Below are positions 1 to 5,381 of a stretch of 21,602 bases of DNA, piece after piece. Below the pieces are notes generated by a model. It did not search any database. It saw only the letters and a program-made list of their open reading frames with translations, and was not told where the DNA came from. Location of the stretch: IMG/VR virus record IMGVR_UViG_3300027797_000164, positions 1 to 21,602 of that record; one strand, 5' to 3'. The number at the start of each line of letters is the position of its first letter. Position 1 is the stretch's first letter. Origin of the DNA: a virus. Position numbers and translations under genes: made by a program.

Positions 1-22
1 ATTTAAATTTTATCTTAATGAA

Positions 23-100
23 TTAACACATCTTCTCCGTTACACAAGGATTGTCTCCCTCCGTTCTCGCATTTAAAAGTATGTTATTCAAATTTTGCAT
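23..100 (-). CDS. possible 25-residue small protein
   Basis: A short minus-strand frame from ATG at 100 to TAA at 23. It is not recognised. Its only support is an upstream sequence (around 111-127, read on the minus strand) that closely matches the late-type promoter before the 17640 gene: an AT-rich TATATTTAATAAAA stretch followed by about 10 bases and ATG. The length is too small for codon statistics to help. It could equally be the leader of a non-coding transcript or chance. The rest of 1-181 shows nothing else. Confidence 0.25.
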   Translation of the reverse strand: MQNLNNILLNARTEGDNPCVTEKMC

Positions 101-181
101 TGTGTTGTCTTTTTTATTAAATATATCTCACTTTTTGAAAAGTTCAATAGTTAGTTAAAAATTTTAACAAATTGGTTTAGA

Positions 182-625
182 TTATTTTAATAATTTAACT
201 TTGAGACTTTCTAATAATGGTCGTTTCTCAACATTTTTGATGATTGTAACATTACTTACATTGTTAGGGTTTTCACCGTACTTGTTATGACCCTTATCGC
301 CTTTCATACAGTATAAAACTAAATTAACGATTGGGATTAACATTAACCACCCACTTTTACCTGTGTCGTGTATTCTTCTCACACAAACTGCGATAGATGG
401 GATAATCATTCCGATAAAATAAATGAAATTTAAAACACCTTGTCCACCACCATCTACAGGGATTACTGTACTGAACCCAAGATTCATTTCAAGAATTATT
501 AGTTCAAATACCATCAATCCAAATATGATTAACAAATTGAACAATTGGAACATCCAAAATTCTTTTCTACTTGTGCGACCTTTGAAGTTGAAGTAGTTTT
601 TGACAACGTTTAAATAAAATTTCAT
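182..625 (-). CDS. DUF805-family membrane protein
   Basis: A 147-residue membrane protein of the DUF805 type (YhaH/YhaI-like), whose function is not established. Diagnostic features are the N-terminal FKGRTSRKEFW segment (about residues 14-24), hydrophobic helices around 27-48, 64-82 and 92-107, the RRIHDTGKSGW segment between the second and third helices, and the GDKGHNKYGENP stretch near 110-121. It is a complete family member with a somewhat longer polar tail. It lies last on the minus strand, downstream of the 164-residue gene, and has its own near-consensus host-type promoter at 692-722. Small DUF805 proteins are common in bacteria, so the gene may have been acquired from a host; any role at the infected-cell membrane is inference. 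Confidence 0.85.
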   Translation of the reverse strand: MKFYLNVVKNYFNFKGRTSRKEFWMFQLFNLLIIFGLMVFELIILEMNLGFSTVIPVDGGGQGVLNFIYFIGMIIPSIAVCVRRIHDTGKSGWLMLIPIVNLVLYCMKGDKGHNKYGENPNNVSNVTIIKNVEKRPLLESLKVKLLK

Positions 626-691
626 TTTTAATAAGATTTAAAATATTTCCTACTCTTAAGCTTTTCGGATTCCTCTATTAGTTTGTGTTTA

Positions 692-722
692 CAAATCTAC
701 AATTTTAATTTAGACCGCCAAA
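692..722 (-). promoter_or_regulatory. host-type promoter for the DUF805 gene
   Basis: On the minus strand TTTG (719-722), a 19-nt spacer and TAGATTTG (692-699) match the Bacteroidota consensus TTTG/TAnnTTTG. It sits in the 3' end of the upstream gene and implies a leader of roughly 60 nt before the ATG at 625. Confidence 0.65.
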
Positions 723-1204
723 TTATTATTAAATAAAACTTCACCTTCTGTCATATATTCTTTTTTCACTTTTTCAATCAAGGATTTCAAAGCGGAGTTA
801 CCTTGTGTTGTTTTTTTAAGGTCCTCAAGTTTAGGACTACCTTTAAAACCAATCTTAGTATAAGACGTTCCGTTTTTTTTACCCCACACAATGTTAGTTA
901 AACACAACTTGTCAATTTTCTTTTGTTCCTTTTCTTTTTCTTTCTCGAATAGAATATCATCAATAACTGAATCAAGTGTTCGTGGATAACCAAACTCTTT
1001 TGGTAAAGTTTTACAATAGTTATAAACCTCATCTAAAACTTTAGACATACCTTCATTTAAAGGTTGGATATTTGTATTACCACCGTGTCCGTCATTTTGA
1101 GCGTATGCCGTTTTTTTACCATTTATAAAAACATCAGCCATAAAACAAGTACTTTCTTCGCTAAACATTTTGTTAATCTTTACATTTTTAAGTTCTATTT
1201 TCAT
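710..1204 (-). CDS. hypothetical protein, 164 residues
   Basis: An unrecognised soluble protein. The N-terminal half looks like a small beta-rich domain with a distinctive NDGHGGNTNI segment (about residues 37-46) following FMADVFINGKK. The middle (about 88-97) is a run of alternating Lys and Glu typical of a charged helix, and the C-terminal half is Lys-rich. There is no signal peptide or membrane helix. The nearby promoter box TATCTTTG at 1232-1239 leaves a leader of about 27 nt. It is the first protein gene downstream of the tRNA array on the same strand, so it may be partly co-transcribed with the tRNAs. Confidence 0.7.
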   Translation of the reverse strand: MKIELKNVKINKMFSEESTCFMADVFINGKKTAYAQNDGHGGNTNIQPLNEGMSKVLDEVYNYCKTLPKEFGYPRTLDSVIDDILFEKEKEKEQKKIDKLCLTNIVWGKKNGTSYTKIGFKGSPKLEDLKKTTQGNSALKSLIEKVKKEYMTEGEVLFNNNLAV

Positions 1205-1231
1205 AATATCTTGGTTTATTTATTTGTCTTA

Positions 1232-1262
1232 CAAAGATATGTATTTAATCCCGTTCTGCCTA
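1232..1262 (-). promoter_or_regulatory. host-type promoter before the 164-residue gene
   Basis: The minus-strand TATCTTTG box is at 1232-1239; the upstream -33 element is weak (TTAG near 1260). The box and its downstream context (ATATCTTTGT, one variable base, AGACAAATAAATA) are nearly identical to those at 2226-2233 inside the tRNA array, which supports a real, duplicated promoter. Confidence 0.55.
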
Positions 1263-1285
1263 ATCTTTTTTAATTTTTTTTTAAG

Positions 1286-1366
1286 TGGGTGAGGAGGGAT
1301 TCGAACCCCCACGCGATTAAGACCTGAGCTACAATCAGGCGAGCCAGCCAATTGCTCAACACACCC
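1286..1366 (-). tRNA. tRNA-Tyr (GTA), unusual copy
   Basis: Cloverleaf on the minus strand: acceptor GGGTGTG/CTCACCC with one T-T mismatch, D stem GAGC/GCTC, anticodon stem CCTGA/TCAGG with loop TTGTAGC, and T loop TTCGAAT. The variable region is about 12 nt, short for a class II tRNA. The anticodon by position is GTA (Tyr). A second, more canonical Tyr-GTA gene follows at 1445, so the identity or role of this copy is less certain. No CCA is encoded. Confidence 0.8.
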
Positions 1367-1375
1367 ATAAAGAAA

Positions 1376-1439
1376 ATATCGTAGATTGTCCTTCACAATT
1401 TAACGGCGGGTTTGAACTTAATCAACTCTCCTACGATAT
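1376..1439 (-). other. structured tRNA-array spacer closed by a 9-bp stem
   Basis: ATATCGTAG (1376-1384) and CTACGATAT (1431-1439) are perfectly complementary and enclose 46 nt between the two Tyr tRNA genes. The interior has no clear cloverleaf and no TTCRA T-loop in the right place. It could be a decayed tRNA, a processing hairpin or a small RNA; strand is assigned from the array. Confidence 0.4.
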
Positions 1440-1441
1440 CT

Positions 1442-1527
<86 letters not shown>

Positions 1528-1553
1528 ATAATATGACAATTAATGTCATTTCG

Positions 1554-1625
1554 CGCACCACCAAGGACTCGAACCCTGACCAAATGGGTTGGAACCATTT
1601 ATGCTAGCCATTACACCAATGATGC
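1554..1625 (-). tRNA. tRNA-Trp (CCA)
   Basis: Acceptor GCATCAT/GTGGTGC (two G-T pairs), discriminator G, anticodon stem AATGG/CCATT with loop TTCCAAC giving anticodon CCA, and T loop TTCGAGT. Confidence 0.92.
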
Positions 1626-1652
1626 GAATAATGAAATTTTTATATTTCATTG

Positions 1653-1726
1653 AGGACAGAGAGAGGTTCGAACTCTCGAATAATGGATTTGCAGTCCACC
1701 CCCTTAGACCACTCAGGCATCTGTCC
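1653..1726 (-). tRNA. tRNA-Cys (GCA)
   Basis: Perfect acceptor GGACAGA/TCTGTCC with discriminator T, as expected for Cys. Anticodon loop CTGCAAA; T arm GAGAG-TTCGAAC-CTCTC. Confidence 0.95.
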
Positions 1727-1731
1727 AATTT

Positions 1732-1833
1732 AATATTAAGTCGCGAGTAATCCATCTGTCGCTTATTACTAGAATCTTGTGGTTTACTTACTATAGTTCA
1801 TACCGTTACCACTAGGAAACCCAACTTAATATT
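1732..1833 (-). ncRNA. candidate three-way-junction RNA between tRNA-Val and tRNA-Cys
   Basis: The 110-nt spacer can fold into three arms: a closing 10-bp stem (1732-1741 with 1824-1833), an arm pairing 1746-1751 with 1765-1770, and an arm pairing 1776-1783 with 1808-1815 (7 of 8 pairs). It lacks the tRNA anticodon and T arms, although the part near 1800-1815 resembles a D loop (AGTGGTAACG on the minus strand). Interpretations are a phage small RNA, a processing element or a decayed tRNA. The folding was done by eye only. Confidence 0.35.
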
Positions 1834-1836
1834 TTG

Positions 1837-1908
1837 TAGCCCCTGTAGGACTCGAACCTACACTATCTTGTATGTAAAACAAGTACTTCACCTTTAAGCT
1901 AAAGGGCT
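1837..1908 (-). tRNA. tRNA-Val (TAC)
   Basis: Acceptor AGCCCTT/AGGGGCT, discriminator A, anticodon stem CTTGT/ACAAG with loop TTTACAT, T arm GTAGG-TTCGAGT-CCTAC. Confidence 0.93.
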
Positions 1909-1964
1909 ATTCACTAACTTTCTTGGTAGCGGCACCTTTACACGGCCGATAGTTCTACTTGTGA

Positions 1965-2042
1965 TGGTGACTCCGGTGAGAATCGAACTCACGACCCGTA
2001 CATTAAAAGTGTACTGCTCTAAACCAACTGAGCTACGAAGTC
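1965..2042 (-). tRNA. tRNA-Lys (TTT)
   Basis: Acceptor GACTTCG/CGGAGTC, discriminator A followed by encoded CCA (1965-1967), anticodon stem GTACA/TGTAC with loop CTTTTAA, T arm GTGAG-TTCGATT-CTCAC. The spacer before it (1909-1964) also contains short complementary arms. Confidence 0.95.
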
Positions 2043-2053
2043 ATTATTTTTTG

Positions 2054-2127
2054 TCGGAATGGTAGGGTTCGAACCTACGACCTTTCACGTATCAGGCGAA
2101 TGCTCTAACCAACTGAGCTACATTCCG
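2054..2127 (-). tRNA. tRNA-Ile (GAT)
   Basis: Perfect acceptor CGGAATG/CATTCCG, canonical D arm, anticodon stem TTCGC/GTGAA with loop CTGATAC, T arm GTAGG-TTCGAAC-CCTAC. Confidence 0.95.
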
Positions 2128-2137
2128 TTAATTTTTG

Positions 2138-2211
2138 TAGGGTAGACAGGACTCGAACCTGCATCTTCTTCGTCCCAAACGAAGTGGCTTAGCCAATTAG
2201 CCAACTACCCT
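2138..2211 (-). tRNA. tRNA-Pro (TGG)
   Basis: Perfect acceptor AGGGTAG/CTACCCT, anticodon stem CTTCG/CGAAG with loop TTTGGGA, T loop TTCGAGT. It lies just downstream of the internal promoter at 2226-2256. Confidence 0.95.
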
Positions 2212-2225
2212 ATTTATTTGTCTAA

Positions 2226-2256
2226 CAAAGATATGTAATCATTTTCATTCTCACAA
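2226..2256 (-). promoter_or_regulatory. internal host-type promoter of the tRNA array
   Basis: Minus-strand TTG (2254-2256), a 20-nt spacer and TATCTTTG (2226-2233), with the tRNA-Pro 5' end 14 nt past the box. It would drive the downstream half of the array (Pro to Tyr). The box context repeats at 1232-1239. Confidence 0.6.
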
Positions 2257-2277
2257 TACCTTTGTAATATTTTTTTG

Positions 2278-2347
2278 TACCGAGTATGGGTTTCGAACCC
2301 ACTTGACCATCCTTATGAGAGATAGTTCTTTTCCTCTAAGCCTCGGT
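2278..2347 (-). tRNA. tRNA-Met (CAT), possibly tRNA-Ile2
   Basis: Acceptor ACCGAGG/ACTCGGT with a G-A mismatch at the seventh pair, anticodon stem TATCT/GGATG with loop CTCATAA, and T arm GTGGG-TTCGAAA-CCCAT. The D arm is short (about 3 bp), so the gene is only 70 nt. The CAT anticodon could be elongator Met or lysidine-modified Ile; sequence alone does not decide. Confidence 0.85.
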
Positions 2348-2354
2348 GTTTCTG

Positions 2355-2442
2355 CGGAAGATGTAGGGTTCGAACCTACGTATCATATTTCAGACCTACT
2401 TGTTTAGCAAACAAGCCTCTTTACCAATTTGAGTAATCTTCC
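2355..2442 (-). tRNA. tRNA-Ser (GCT)
   Basis: Class II tRNA of 88 nt: perfect acceptor GGAAGAT/ATCTTCC, discriminator G, anticodon stem CTTGT/ACAAG with loop TTGCTAA, a long variable arm, T arm GTAGG-TTCGAAC-CCTAC. Confidence 0.95.
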
Positions 2443-2482
2443 AAATTACACCGACCTAGCTCGGTATCACACATCGGATACG

Positions 2483-2554
2483 TAGTCCCCCAAGGACTCG
2501 AACCTTGACTTTATCGTCCGTAGCGATAGGTGCTATCCATTACACCAAGGAACC
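2483..2554 (-). tRNA. tRNA-Arg (ACG)
   Basis: Acceptor GGTTCCT/GGGGACT with wobble pairs, D stem GTGT/GCAC, anticodon stem TATCG/CGATA with loop CTACGGA, T arm CAAGG-TTCGAGT-CCTTG. The spacer before Ser-GCT (2443-2482) holds a 5-bp hairpin ACCGA/TCGGT. Confidence 0.94.
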
Positions 2555-2570
2555 AAATAATAAGGTTGGA

Positions 2571-2638
2571 GACTTATAATCGACCATTATTAGGTCTGAG
2601 CCTTATAATCACCCATTATTAGGTCTGGACCTTATAAT
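2571..2638 (-). repeat. 29-bp tandem repeat with hairpin units
   Basis: CTTATAAT begins at 2573, 2602 and 2631, so the period is 29 bp, with two full units differing at a few positions and a partial third; a degenerate copy may precede it (2557-2572). Each unit can fold as a hairpin with arms around ATAAT and ATTAT. The partial third unit contains the stop codon of the remnant gene that ends at 2632. Confidence 0.75.
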
Positions 2639-2847
2639 TTTTCTTCATTTTGTTTAATGTAATCTAATGCAATGTGTATCAAACCATTGAGATATTGCCA
2701 TTTAGGACTTGCGTTCGGATAATGACCGAATATCTCAACTAATTTTTCTTCTTGCCATTTCCTTTCACTAATGATTGGAGATAACCATCGACCATTTTCT
2801 AAGTCGGCATTTACAAATGTTTTTTCTGTCTCTGCGATTTCTAAGTT
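2632..2847 (-). pseudogene. 5'-truncated gene remnant, 71 codons, no start
   Basis: A minus-strand frame stays open from a TAA at 2848-2850 to a TAA at 2632-2634 and reads as a convincing protein C-terminus: segments such as NADLENGRWLSPI and NASPKWQYLNGLIHI, Trp-containing, with a charged helical end. It contains no ATG, GTG or usable TTG near its beginning, so the 5' end is missing. The tRNA-His gene starts only about 15 bp beyond the upstream stop, and the 3' end runs into the tandem repeat. The simplest reading is a gene fragment left when the tRNA array was rearranged. A non-standard start is possible but less likely. The protein family is not recognised. Confidence 0.6.
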
Positions 2848-2861
2848 TTAAAAATTAATTG

Positions 2862-2936
2862 GGAGTATAGTGAGATTCGAACTCACCCTATTAGCACCAC
2901 AAACTAACGTGCTCGACCACTGACACTATATACTCC
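2862..2936 (-). tRNA. tRNA-His (GTG)
   Basis: Perfect 7-bp acceptor GAGTATA/TATACTC extended by the His-specific G(-1):C73 pair (2936 and 2862). Anticodon stem TTAGT/GCTAA with loop TTGTGGT; T arm GTGAG-TTCGAAT-CTCAC. Confidence 0.96.
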
Positions 2937-2938
2937 AT

Positions 2939-2990
2939 AAAAACCCCACTTCATCAGCTTAACGGACTGACTGCCATATGGAGGTGGGGG
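2939..2990 (-). terminator. terminator-like hairpin inside the tRNA array
   Basis: On the minus strand CCCCAC (2985-2990) pairs with GTGGGG (2945-2950), followed by a six-T run (2939-2944). The loop is large (34 nt) and holds smaller complementary pieces. It lies between Phe and His and could reduce read-through. A second hairpin TCCTG/CAGGA sits just upstream at 2994-3009. Confidence 0.4.
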
Positions 2991-3013
2991 TATCCTGTTA
3001 ATTCAGGACCTCG

Positions 3014-3086
3014 TGGGACAGGAGGGAATCGAACCCCCATTGCTTGTTCTTCAGACAAGTGCCTTGACCAACTTGGCAACTGACCC
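3014..3086 (-). tRNA. tRNA-Phe (GAA)
   Basis: Acceptor GGGTCAG/CTGTCCC with one T-T mismatch, anticodon stem CTTGT/ACAAG with loop CTGAAGA, T arm GGGGG-TTCGATT-CCCTC. Confidence 0.92.
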
Positions 3087-3095
3087 AATTTATTG

Positions 3096-3170
3096 TTGTC
3101 CCGGCAGGAATCGAACCTGCGATATCCACATTCAAAGTGTGGTGGCTCTGCCAACGTCGCCTACAGGACA
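3096..3170 (-). tRNA. tRNA-Gln (TTG)
   Basis: Acceptor TGTCCTG/CGGGACA, D stem GGC/GCC, anticodon stem CCACA/TGTGG with loop CTTTGAA, T arm GCAGG-TTCGATT-CCTGC. Confidence 0.93.
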
Positions 3171-3177
3171 ATAATGG

Positions 3178-3303
3178 TTACTTACGTAACCTTTTAATTA
3201 ATTTTCTCAACAATCTAAATTTTATTTTAACCTCTTTAGGTTGTTGTCTTAACAATACTCTACTTGACTCAAATGTTCCCGTCAATACTTCTTTTCTTTT
3301 CAT
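3178..3303 (-). CDS. small basic protein, 41 residues
   Basis: A minus-strand frame from ATG at 3303 to TAA at 3178 lies between tRNA-Ser(TGA) and tRNA-Gln. The product begins MKRKEVLTGTFESSRVL and ends with a Lys/Arg-rich amphipathic segment (about residues 24-41), so it is strongly basic. It fills the otherwise unexplained 149-bp gap between the two tRNAs and is co-directional with them. It has no recognised domain; nucleic-acid or ribosome binding would be a guess from charge alone. The gap also holds small hairpins, one of them around the stop codon (GGTTAC/GTAACC). Confidence 0.5.
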   Translation of the reverse strand: MKRKEVLTGTFESSRVLLRQQPKEVKIKFRLLRKLIKRLRK

Positions 3304-3319
3304 TTTACTTTTTATTTTG

Positions 3320-3402
3320 CGGAAGACGAGGGAATCGAACCCCCAAAGCTTTTACACCCAGCCGCTTTCAAGGCGGTGTCCTCGTCCATTCGGGCGCCTT
3401 CC
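3320..3402 (-). tRNA. tRNA-Ser (TGA)
   Basis: Class II tRNA: acceptor GGAAGGC/GTCTTCC, discriminator G, anticodon loop CTTGAAA (stem ACCGC/GCGGC, outermost pair A-C), long variable arm, T arm GGGGG-TTCGATT-CCCTC. First tRNA downstream of the promoter at 3446-3478. Confidence 0.92.
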
Positions 3403-3445
3403 GTATTATTATCTAAACCAATAAGTCAATGAACTTTTCTGTTGT

Positions 3446-3478
3446 CAAAGGTACAAATTTCATTTTGTACTTTCCAAA
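3446..3478 (-). promoter_or_regulatory. main host-type promoter of the tRNA array
   Basis: Minus-strand TTTG (3475-3478), a 21-nt spacer and TACCTTTG (3446-3453), placed between the terminator of the upstream unit and the first tRNA gene. Confidence 0.65.
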
Positions 3479-3487
3479 TTTTATTTC

Positions 3488-3520
3488 AAAAAAAAACCCC
3501 CGAACTTTTGGTTCAGGGGT
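3488..3520 (-). terminator. rho-independent terminator
   Basis: On the minus strand a hairpin (CCCC-GAAC / GTTC-GGGG, 3497-3520, with one internal mismatch) is followed by a run of nine T (3488-3496). It ends the small 39-residue gene and separates it from the tRNA promoter. Confidence 0.85.
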
Positions 3521-3546
3521 CTAATCAAATTAGTATTCGTTAATAC

Positions 3547-3666
3547 TTAACTTAATATGTTTTCTGAACCATATGACGTGCTAAACCACATCGGATACGA
3601 TACGCTACAAACGCGAATCTGTTTCGATGGACTTACTTGTTTAATATGTTGTTCAGTTGTTCTCAT
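3547..3666 (-). CDS. self-contained small gene, 39 residues
   Basis: A minus-strand frame from ATG at 3666 to TAA at 3547 beginning MRTTEQHIKQVSPSKQ and containing an aromatic, Ser-rich second half. It is not recognised. It is supported by its setting: a near-consensus promoter ends about 27 nt upstream and a strong terminator follows the stop by about 26 nt, so the transcript would be about 200 nt. The interior also forms a hairpin (CATCG/CGATG closing pairs, 3589-3630), so the product could instead be, or also be, a small RNA. Confidence 0.5.
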   Translation of the reverse strand: MRTTEQHIKQVSPSKQIRVCSVSYPMWFSTSYGSENILS

Positions 3667-3693
3667 TTTTTTTATTCTTTTAATATATATCTA

Positions 3694-3723
3694 CAAATTT
3701 AGTAAAAGTTCTTCGATTGTCAA
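3694..3723 (-). promoter_or_regulatory. host-type promoter of the 39-residue gene
   Basis: Minus-strand TTG (3721-3723), a 19-nt spacer and TAAATTTG (3694-3701). It lies downstream of the archaemetzincin-like gene on the same strand. Confidence 0.6.
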
Positions 3724-3731
3724 GTTTTTCT

Positions 3732-4295
3732 TTAATTTTTTCTACAATTTTCACAAAAATCGGTGTTAGTGTCATCATTATTACGATTTACCGACATAAC
3801 ACAATTCGGATTATCACAATGACGTAACCCTTGATTATGTCCTATCTCGTGAATTATCACACGTTTTAACTCTCTTGAATGGTTTTTACCTAGAATTACT
3901 ATATTACCAAACATTTCACCCTGACCCCCCACAAATTCATCCATATACTCAGAATAACATTTGTCATTAGTTACTATGATTTTATTAATATCATTATCAA
4001 AATCACTTAAACATTTATCGGAGTTAATTGAACCGTCAATATAATATTCAGGTCCTAAAACTATTGGGTCAATTATTTTAGTTGGTACACCATACGTTTG
4101 TTCGACAATTTGTTTTGTTTGAAGTAACGTTCTATAATTATAATGTCCCATCCCTTGAATTGTGATTGTGTCCCCATCGGTCATTTCTTTCACATCAAAT
4201 AATGATGATAACCCATTTGATGAGGTTTCTTCACACGAGAATAATCCTAAACTTAATGTCACCCCTAATAATACTTTTCCAAATAATTGTTTCAT
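3732..4295 (-). CDS. archaemetzincin-like lipoprotein metalloprotease
   Basis: A 187-residue predicted secreted zinc protease. Residues 1-21 form a lipoprotein signal peptide with lipobox LFSC (Cys21). The C-terminal part carries the archaemetzincin (M54) signature: HEIGH at 149-153, the third ligand region NQGLRH, then Cys160, Cys165, the Met-turn Met167 and a closing CxxC (Cys181, Cys184). The spacing between Met167 and the last CxxC (13 residues) is shorter than the usual 17, but all elements are present. The family is known from archaea, vertebrates and some bacteria; the phage-like setting is unusual. Lipidation predicts membrane anchoring and exposure in the periplasm or on the cell surface. 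A box TACATTTG at 4316-4323 lies 20 nt upstream. A cell-surface role during infection is inference. Confidence 0.85.
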   Translation of the reverse strand: MKQLFGKVLLGVTLSLGLFSCEETSSNGLSSLFDVKEMTDGDTITIQGMGHYNYRTLLQTKQIVEQTYGVPTKIIDPIVLGPEYYIDGSINSDKCLSDFDNDINKIIVTNDKCYSEYMDEFVGGQGEMFGNIVILGKNHSRELKRVIIHEIGHNQGLRHCDNPNCVMSVNRNNDDTNTDFCENCRKN

Positions 4296-4315
4296 ATTTC
4301 TAATTTTAGTTTTAA

Positions 4316-4323
4316 CAAATGTA
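4316..4323 (-). promoter_or_regulatory. host-type promoter box before the protease gene
   Basis: TACATTTG on the minus strand, 20 nt before the ATG at 4295. No clear TTG element is seen at the expected distance, so it is a partial match. Confidence 0.4.
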
Positions 4324-4334
4324 CAAAAATTATT

Positions 4335-4520
4335 TTAATTGTTGTTCTTCCATTCTTTCCAATAATCGAAATCTTTCAAATCCTCCAAAAATTTTTTAGG
4401 TACTGACACATATTCTTCAGAATCACTAATTTCTGACATCATAACCATAAAAGATTGACCATCTAAGGAACTACAGAATTTTCTGTGTTCTTCTTCTAAC
4501 AATTCGTGAAAACTCCCCAT
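4335..4520 (-). CDS. small acidic protein, 61 residues
   Basis: An unrecognised soluble protein beginning MGSFHELLEEEHRKFCSSLD, acidic overall with a Lys/Trp-containing end. Its ATG lies one base after the stop codon of the upstream 4522 gene, so the two are co-transcribed from the promoter at 4725-4755 and probably translationally coupled. There is no signal peptide, membrane helix or metal-binding motif. It may work with its operon partner, which is also a small single-domain protein. Confidence 0.6.
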   Translation of the reverse strand: MGSFHELLEEEHRKFCSSLDGQSFMVMMSEISDSEEYVSVPKKFLEDLKDFDYWKEWKNNN

Positions 4521-4521
4521 A

Positions 4522-4707
4522 TTATATTTTTTTAACTACATAAACGTGACCTGAATCCGAATTTGTTTGAAAAATGTCTTTCATTTTTTCCGCTTCACTT
4601 TCGGTTTCAAATTCCCAAACTTCAGTGTTTGAATTTAATAATACAACAGGTAAAGTTTTTCCTGTTTTTTTGTTTTTCACACTTTTGATGATAACATACA
4701 TACCCAT
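4522..4707 (-). CDS. small hypothetical protein, 61 residues
   Basis: The frame is open back to an ATG at 4857, but that extension is hydrophobic, crosses the promoter of the divergent HNH gene and looks non-coding. The start MGMYVIIKSV at 4707 (or the next ATG at 4701) is preferred because a near-consensus promoter ends 17 nt upstream. The product has a beta-alpha-beta look: a strand, a KNKKTGKTLP turn, VVLLNS, VWEFETESEAEKMKDIF and a last strand ending VYVVKKI. This resembles small phage proteins that carry one compact domain, but no family is assigned. Confidence 0.65.
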   Translation of the reverse strand: MGMYVIIKSVKNKKTGKTLPVVLLNSNTEVWEFETESEAEKMKDIFQTNSDSGHVYVVKKI

Positions 4708-4724
4708 AACATTTAATATTTTTG

Positions 4725-4755
4725 TAAAGATATATACAATTTTCATTAAATCAAA
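4725..4755 (-). promoter_or_regulatory. host-type promoter of the 4707-4335 operon
   Basis: Minus-strand TTTG (4752-4755), a 19-nt spacer and TATCTTTA (4725-4732), one base off the TAnnTTTG consensus. Confidence 0.6.
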
Positions 4756-4767
4756 CTTTTTAAAATT

Positions 4768-4799
4768 TTTGACTATTAATATTTTTAGACATATGTTTA
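4768..4799 (+). promoter_or_regulatory. host-type promoter of the HNH gene
   Basis: TTTG (4768-4771), a 20-nt spacer and TATGTTTA (4792-4799), 18 nt before the ATG at 4818. It is divergent from the promoter at 4725-4755. Confidence 0.55.
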
Positions 4800-4817
4800 A
4801 TAACAAAATAAATAAAA

Positions 4818-5309
4818 ATGGATAAGGTATTAGTATTAAACTCAGATTATACCCCAATTAACGTAACAACAACGATACGTGGGTATAATTTAGTTATCAA
4901 AGGTAAGGCGGAGATATTGAAGACGGGGGAAAAACCTATTGTAACCGGTAGTACACCTGTGCTTAGACCTTTGATTATTAGATTATTGAGTTACGTTAAA
5001 TTCAGAGTTCGTAACTTGAAAATAAATAGACACAGAATTTTTAAACGAGATAATTACGAATGTGCTTATTGTGGTGGTTCTAAACATTTAACAATTGACC
5101 ATATTGTTCCCAAATCAAGAGGTGGGGGTAATACTTGGACCAACTTGGTTACTTGTTGTAGAAACTGTAATAGAACTAAAGATGATAAAACACCTGATGA
5201 AGCGGGAATGAAATTAAAATATAAACCATTTGAACCTTCAATTTTTTCAAATGTGATTAACCCATCCATTGAGGACATTTGGGTTGATTTCCAAAAGACA
5301 TTTAGTTAA
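4818..5309 (+). CDS. HNH endonuclease
   Basis: A 163-residue HNH nuclease. After an N-terminal domain beginning MDKVLVLNSDYTPIN (the usual opening of this bacterial/phage subgroup) comes the HNH core: CAYC (Cys82, Cys85), the DH pair at 94-95, IVPKSRGG, an Asn near 109 and the second CxxC (Cys114, Cys117) followed by NRTKDD. All four zinc-binding Cys and the catalytic His are present. It stands alone on the plus strand between minus-strand units, with its own promoter. Family members act as free-standing DNA nucleases; homing, packaging-linked or host-DNA-cutting roles are all possible. It is not next to terminase genes here, which argues mildly against a packaging role. Confidence 0.88.
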   Translation: MDKVLVLNSDYTPINVTTTIRGYNLVIKGKAEILKTGEKPIVTGSTPVLRPLIIRLLSYVKFRVRNLKINRHRIFKRDNYECAYCGGSKHLTIDHIVPKSRGGGNTWTNLVTCCRNCNRTKDDKTPDEAGMKLKYKPFEPSIFSNVINPSIEDIWVDFQKTFS

Positions 5310-5337
5310 AAAACAAAGAGGTGTCTCTCGACACCTC
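5310..5337 (-). terminator. terminator of the virion-protein operon
   Basis: A perfect 8-bp stem GAGGTGTC/GACACCTC with loop TCTC (5318-5337). On the minus strand it is followed by TTTGTTTTTT (5308-5317), so it ends transcripts from the operon above. On the plus strand it sits right after the HNH stop but lacks a T run. Confidence 0.75.
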
Positions 5338-5381
5338 GTTGCTAGATTCGGAACACCCCCTTTCTTTTAAAATGGTTTATT

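Noticed and set aside
1546-1755. Open frame through the tRNA genes on the minus strand (a similar one at 2954-3154, and on the plus strand at 3137-3424)
   Set aside because: They run across complete tRNA cloverleafs; the tRNA calls explain every base.
2470-3599. 13-bp repeat CACATCGGATACG at 2470-2482 and 3587-3599
   Set aside because: The first copy is in a tRNA spacer and the second in the 39-residue gene. Two copies of 13 bp without further flanking similarity could be chance, so no mobile element is claimed.
3557-3769. 70-codon plus-strand frame
   Set aside because: It lies opposite the 39-residue gene, its promoter and the end of the protease gene, has a low-complexity Phe/Ile-rich end and no promoter.
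4708-4857. N-terminal extension of the 4522 gene
   Set aside because: It covers the divergent promoters and the HNH start, is hydrophobic without a sensible signal peptide, and the promoter at 4725-4755 lies inside it.
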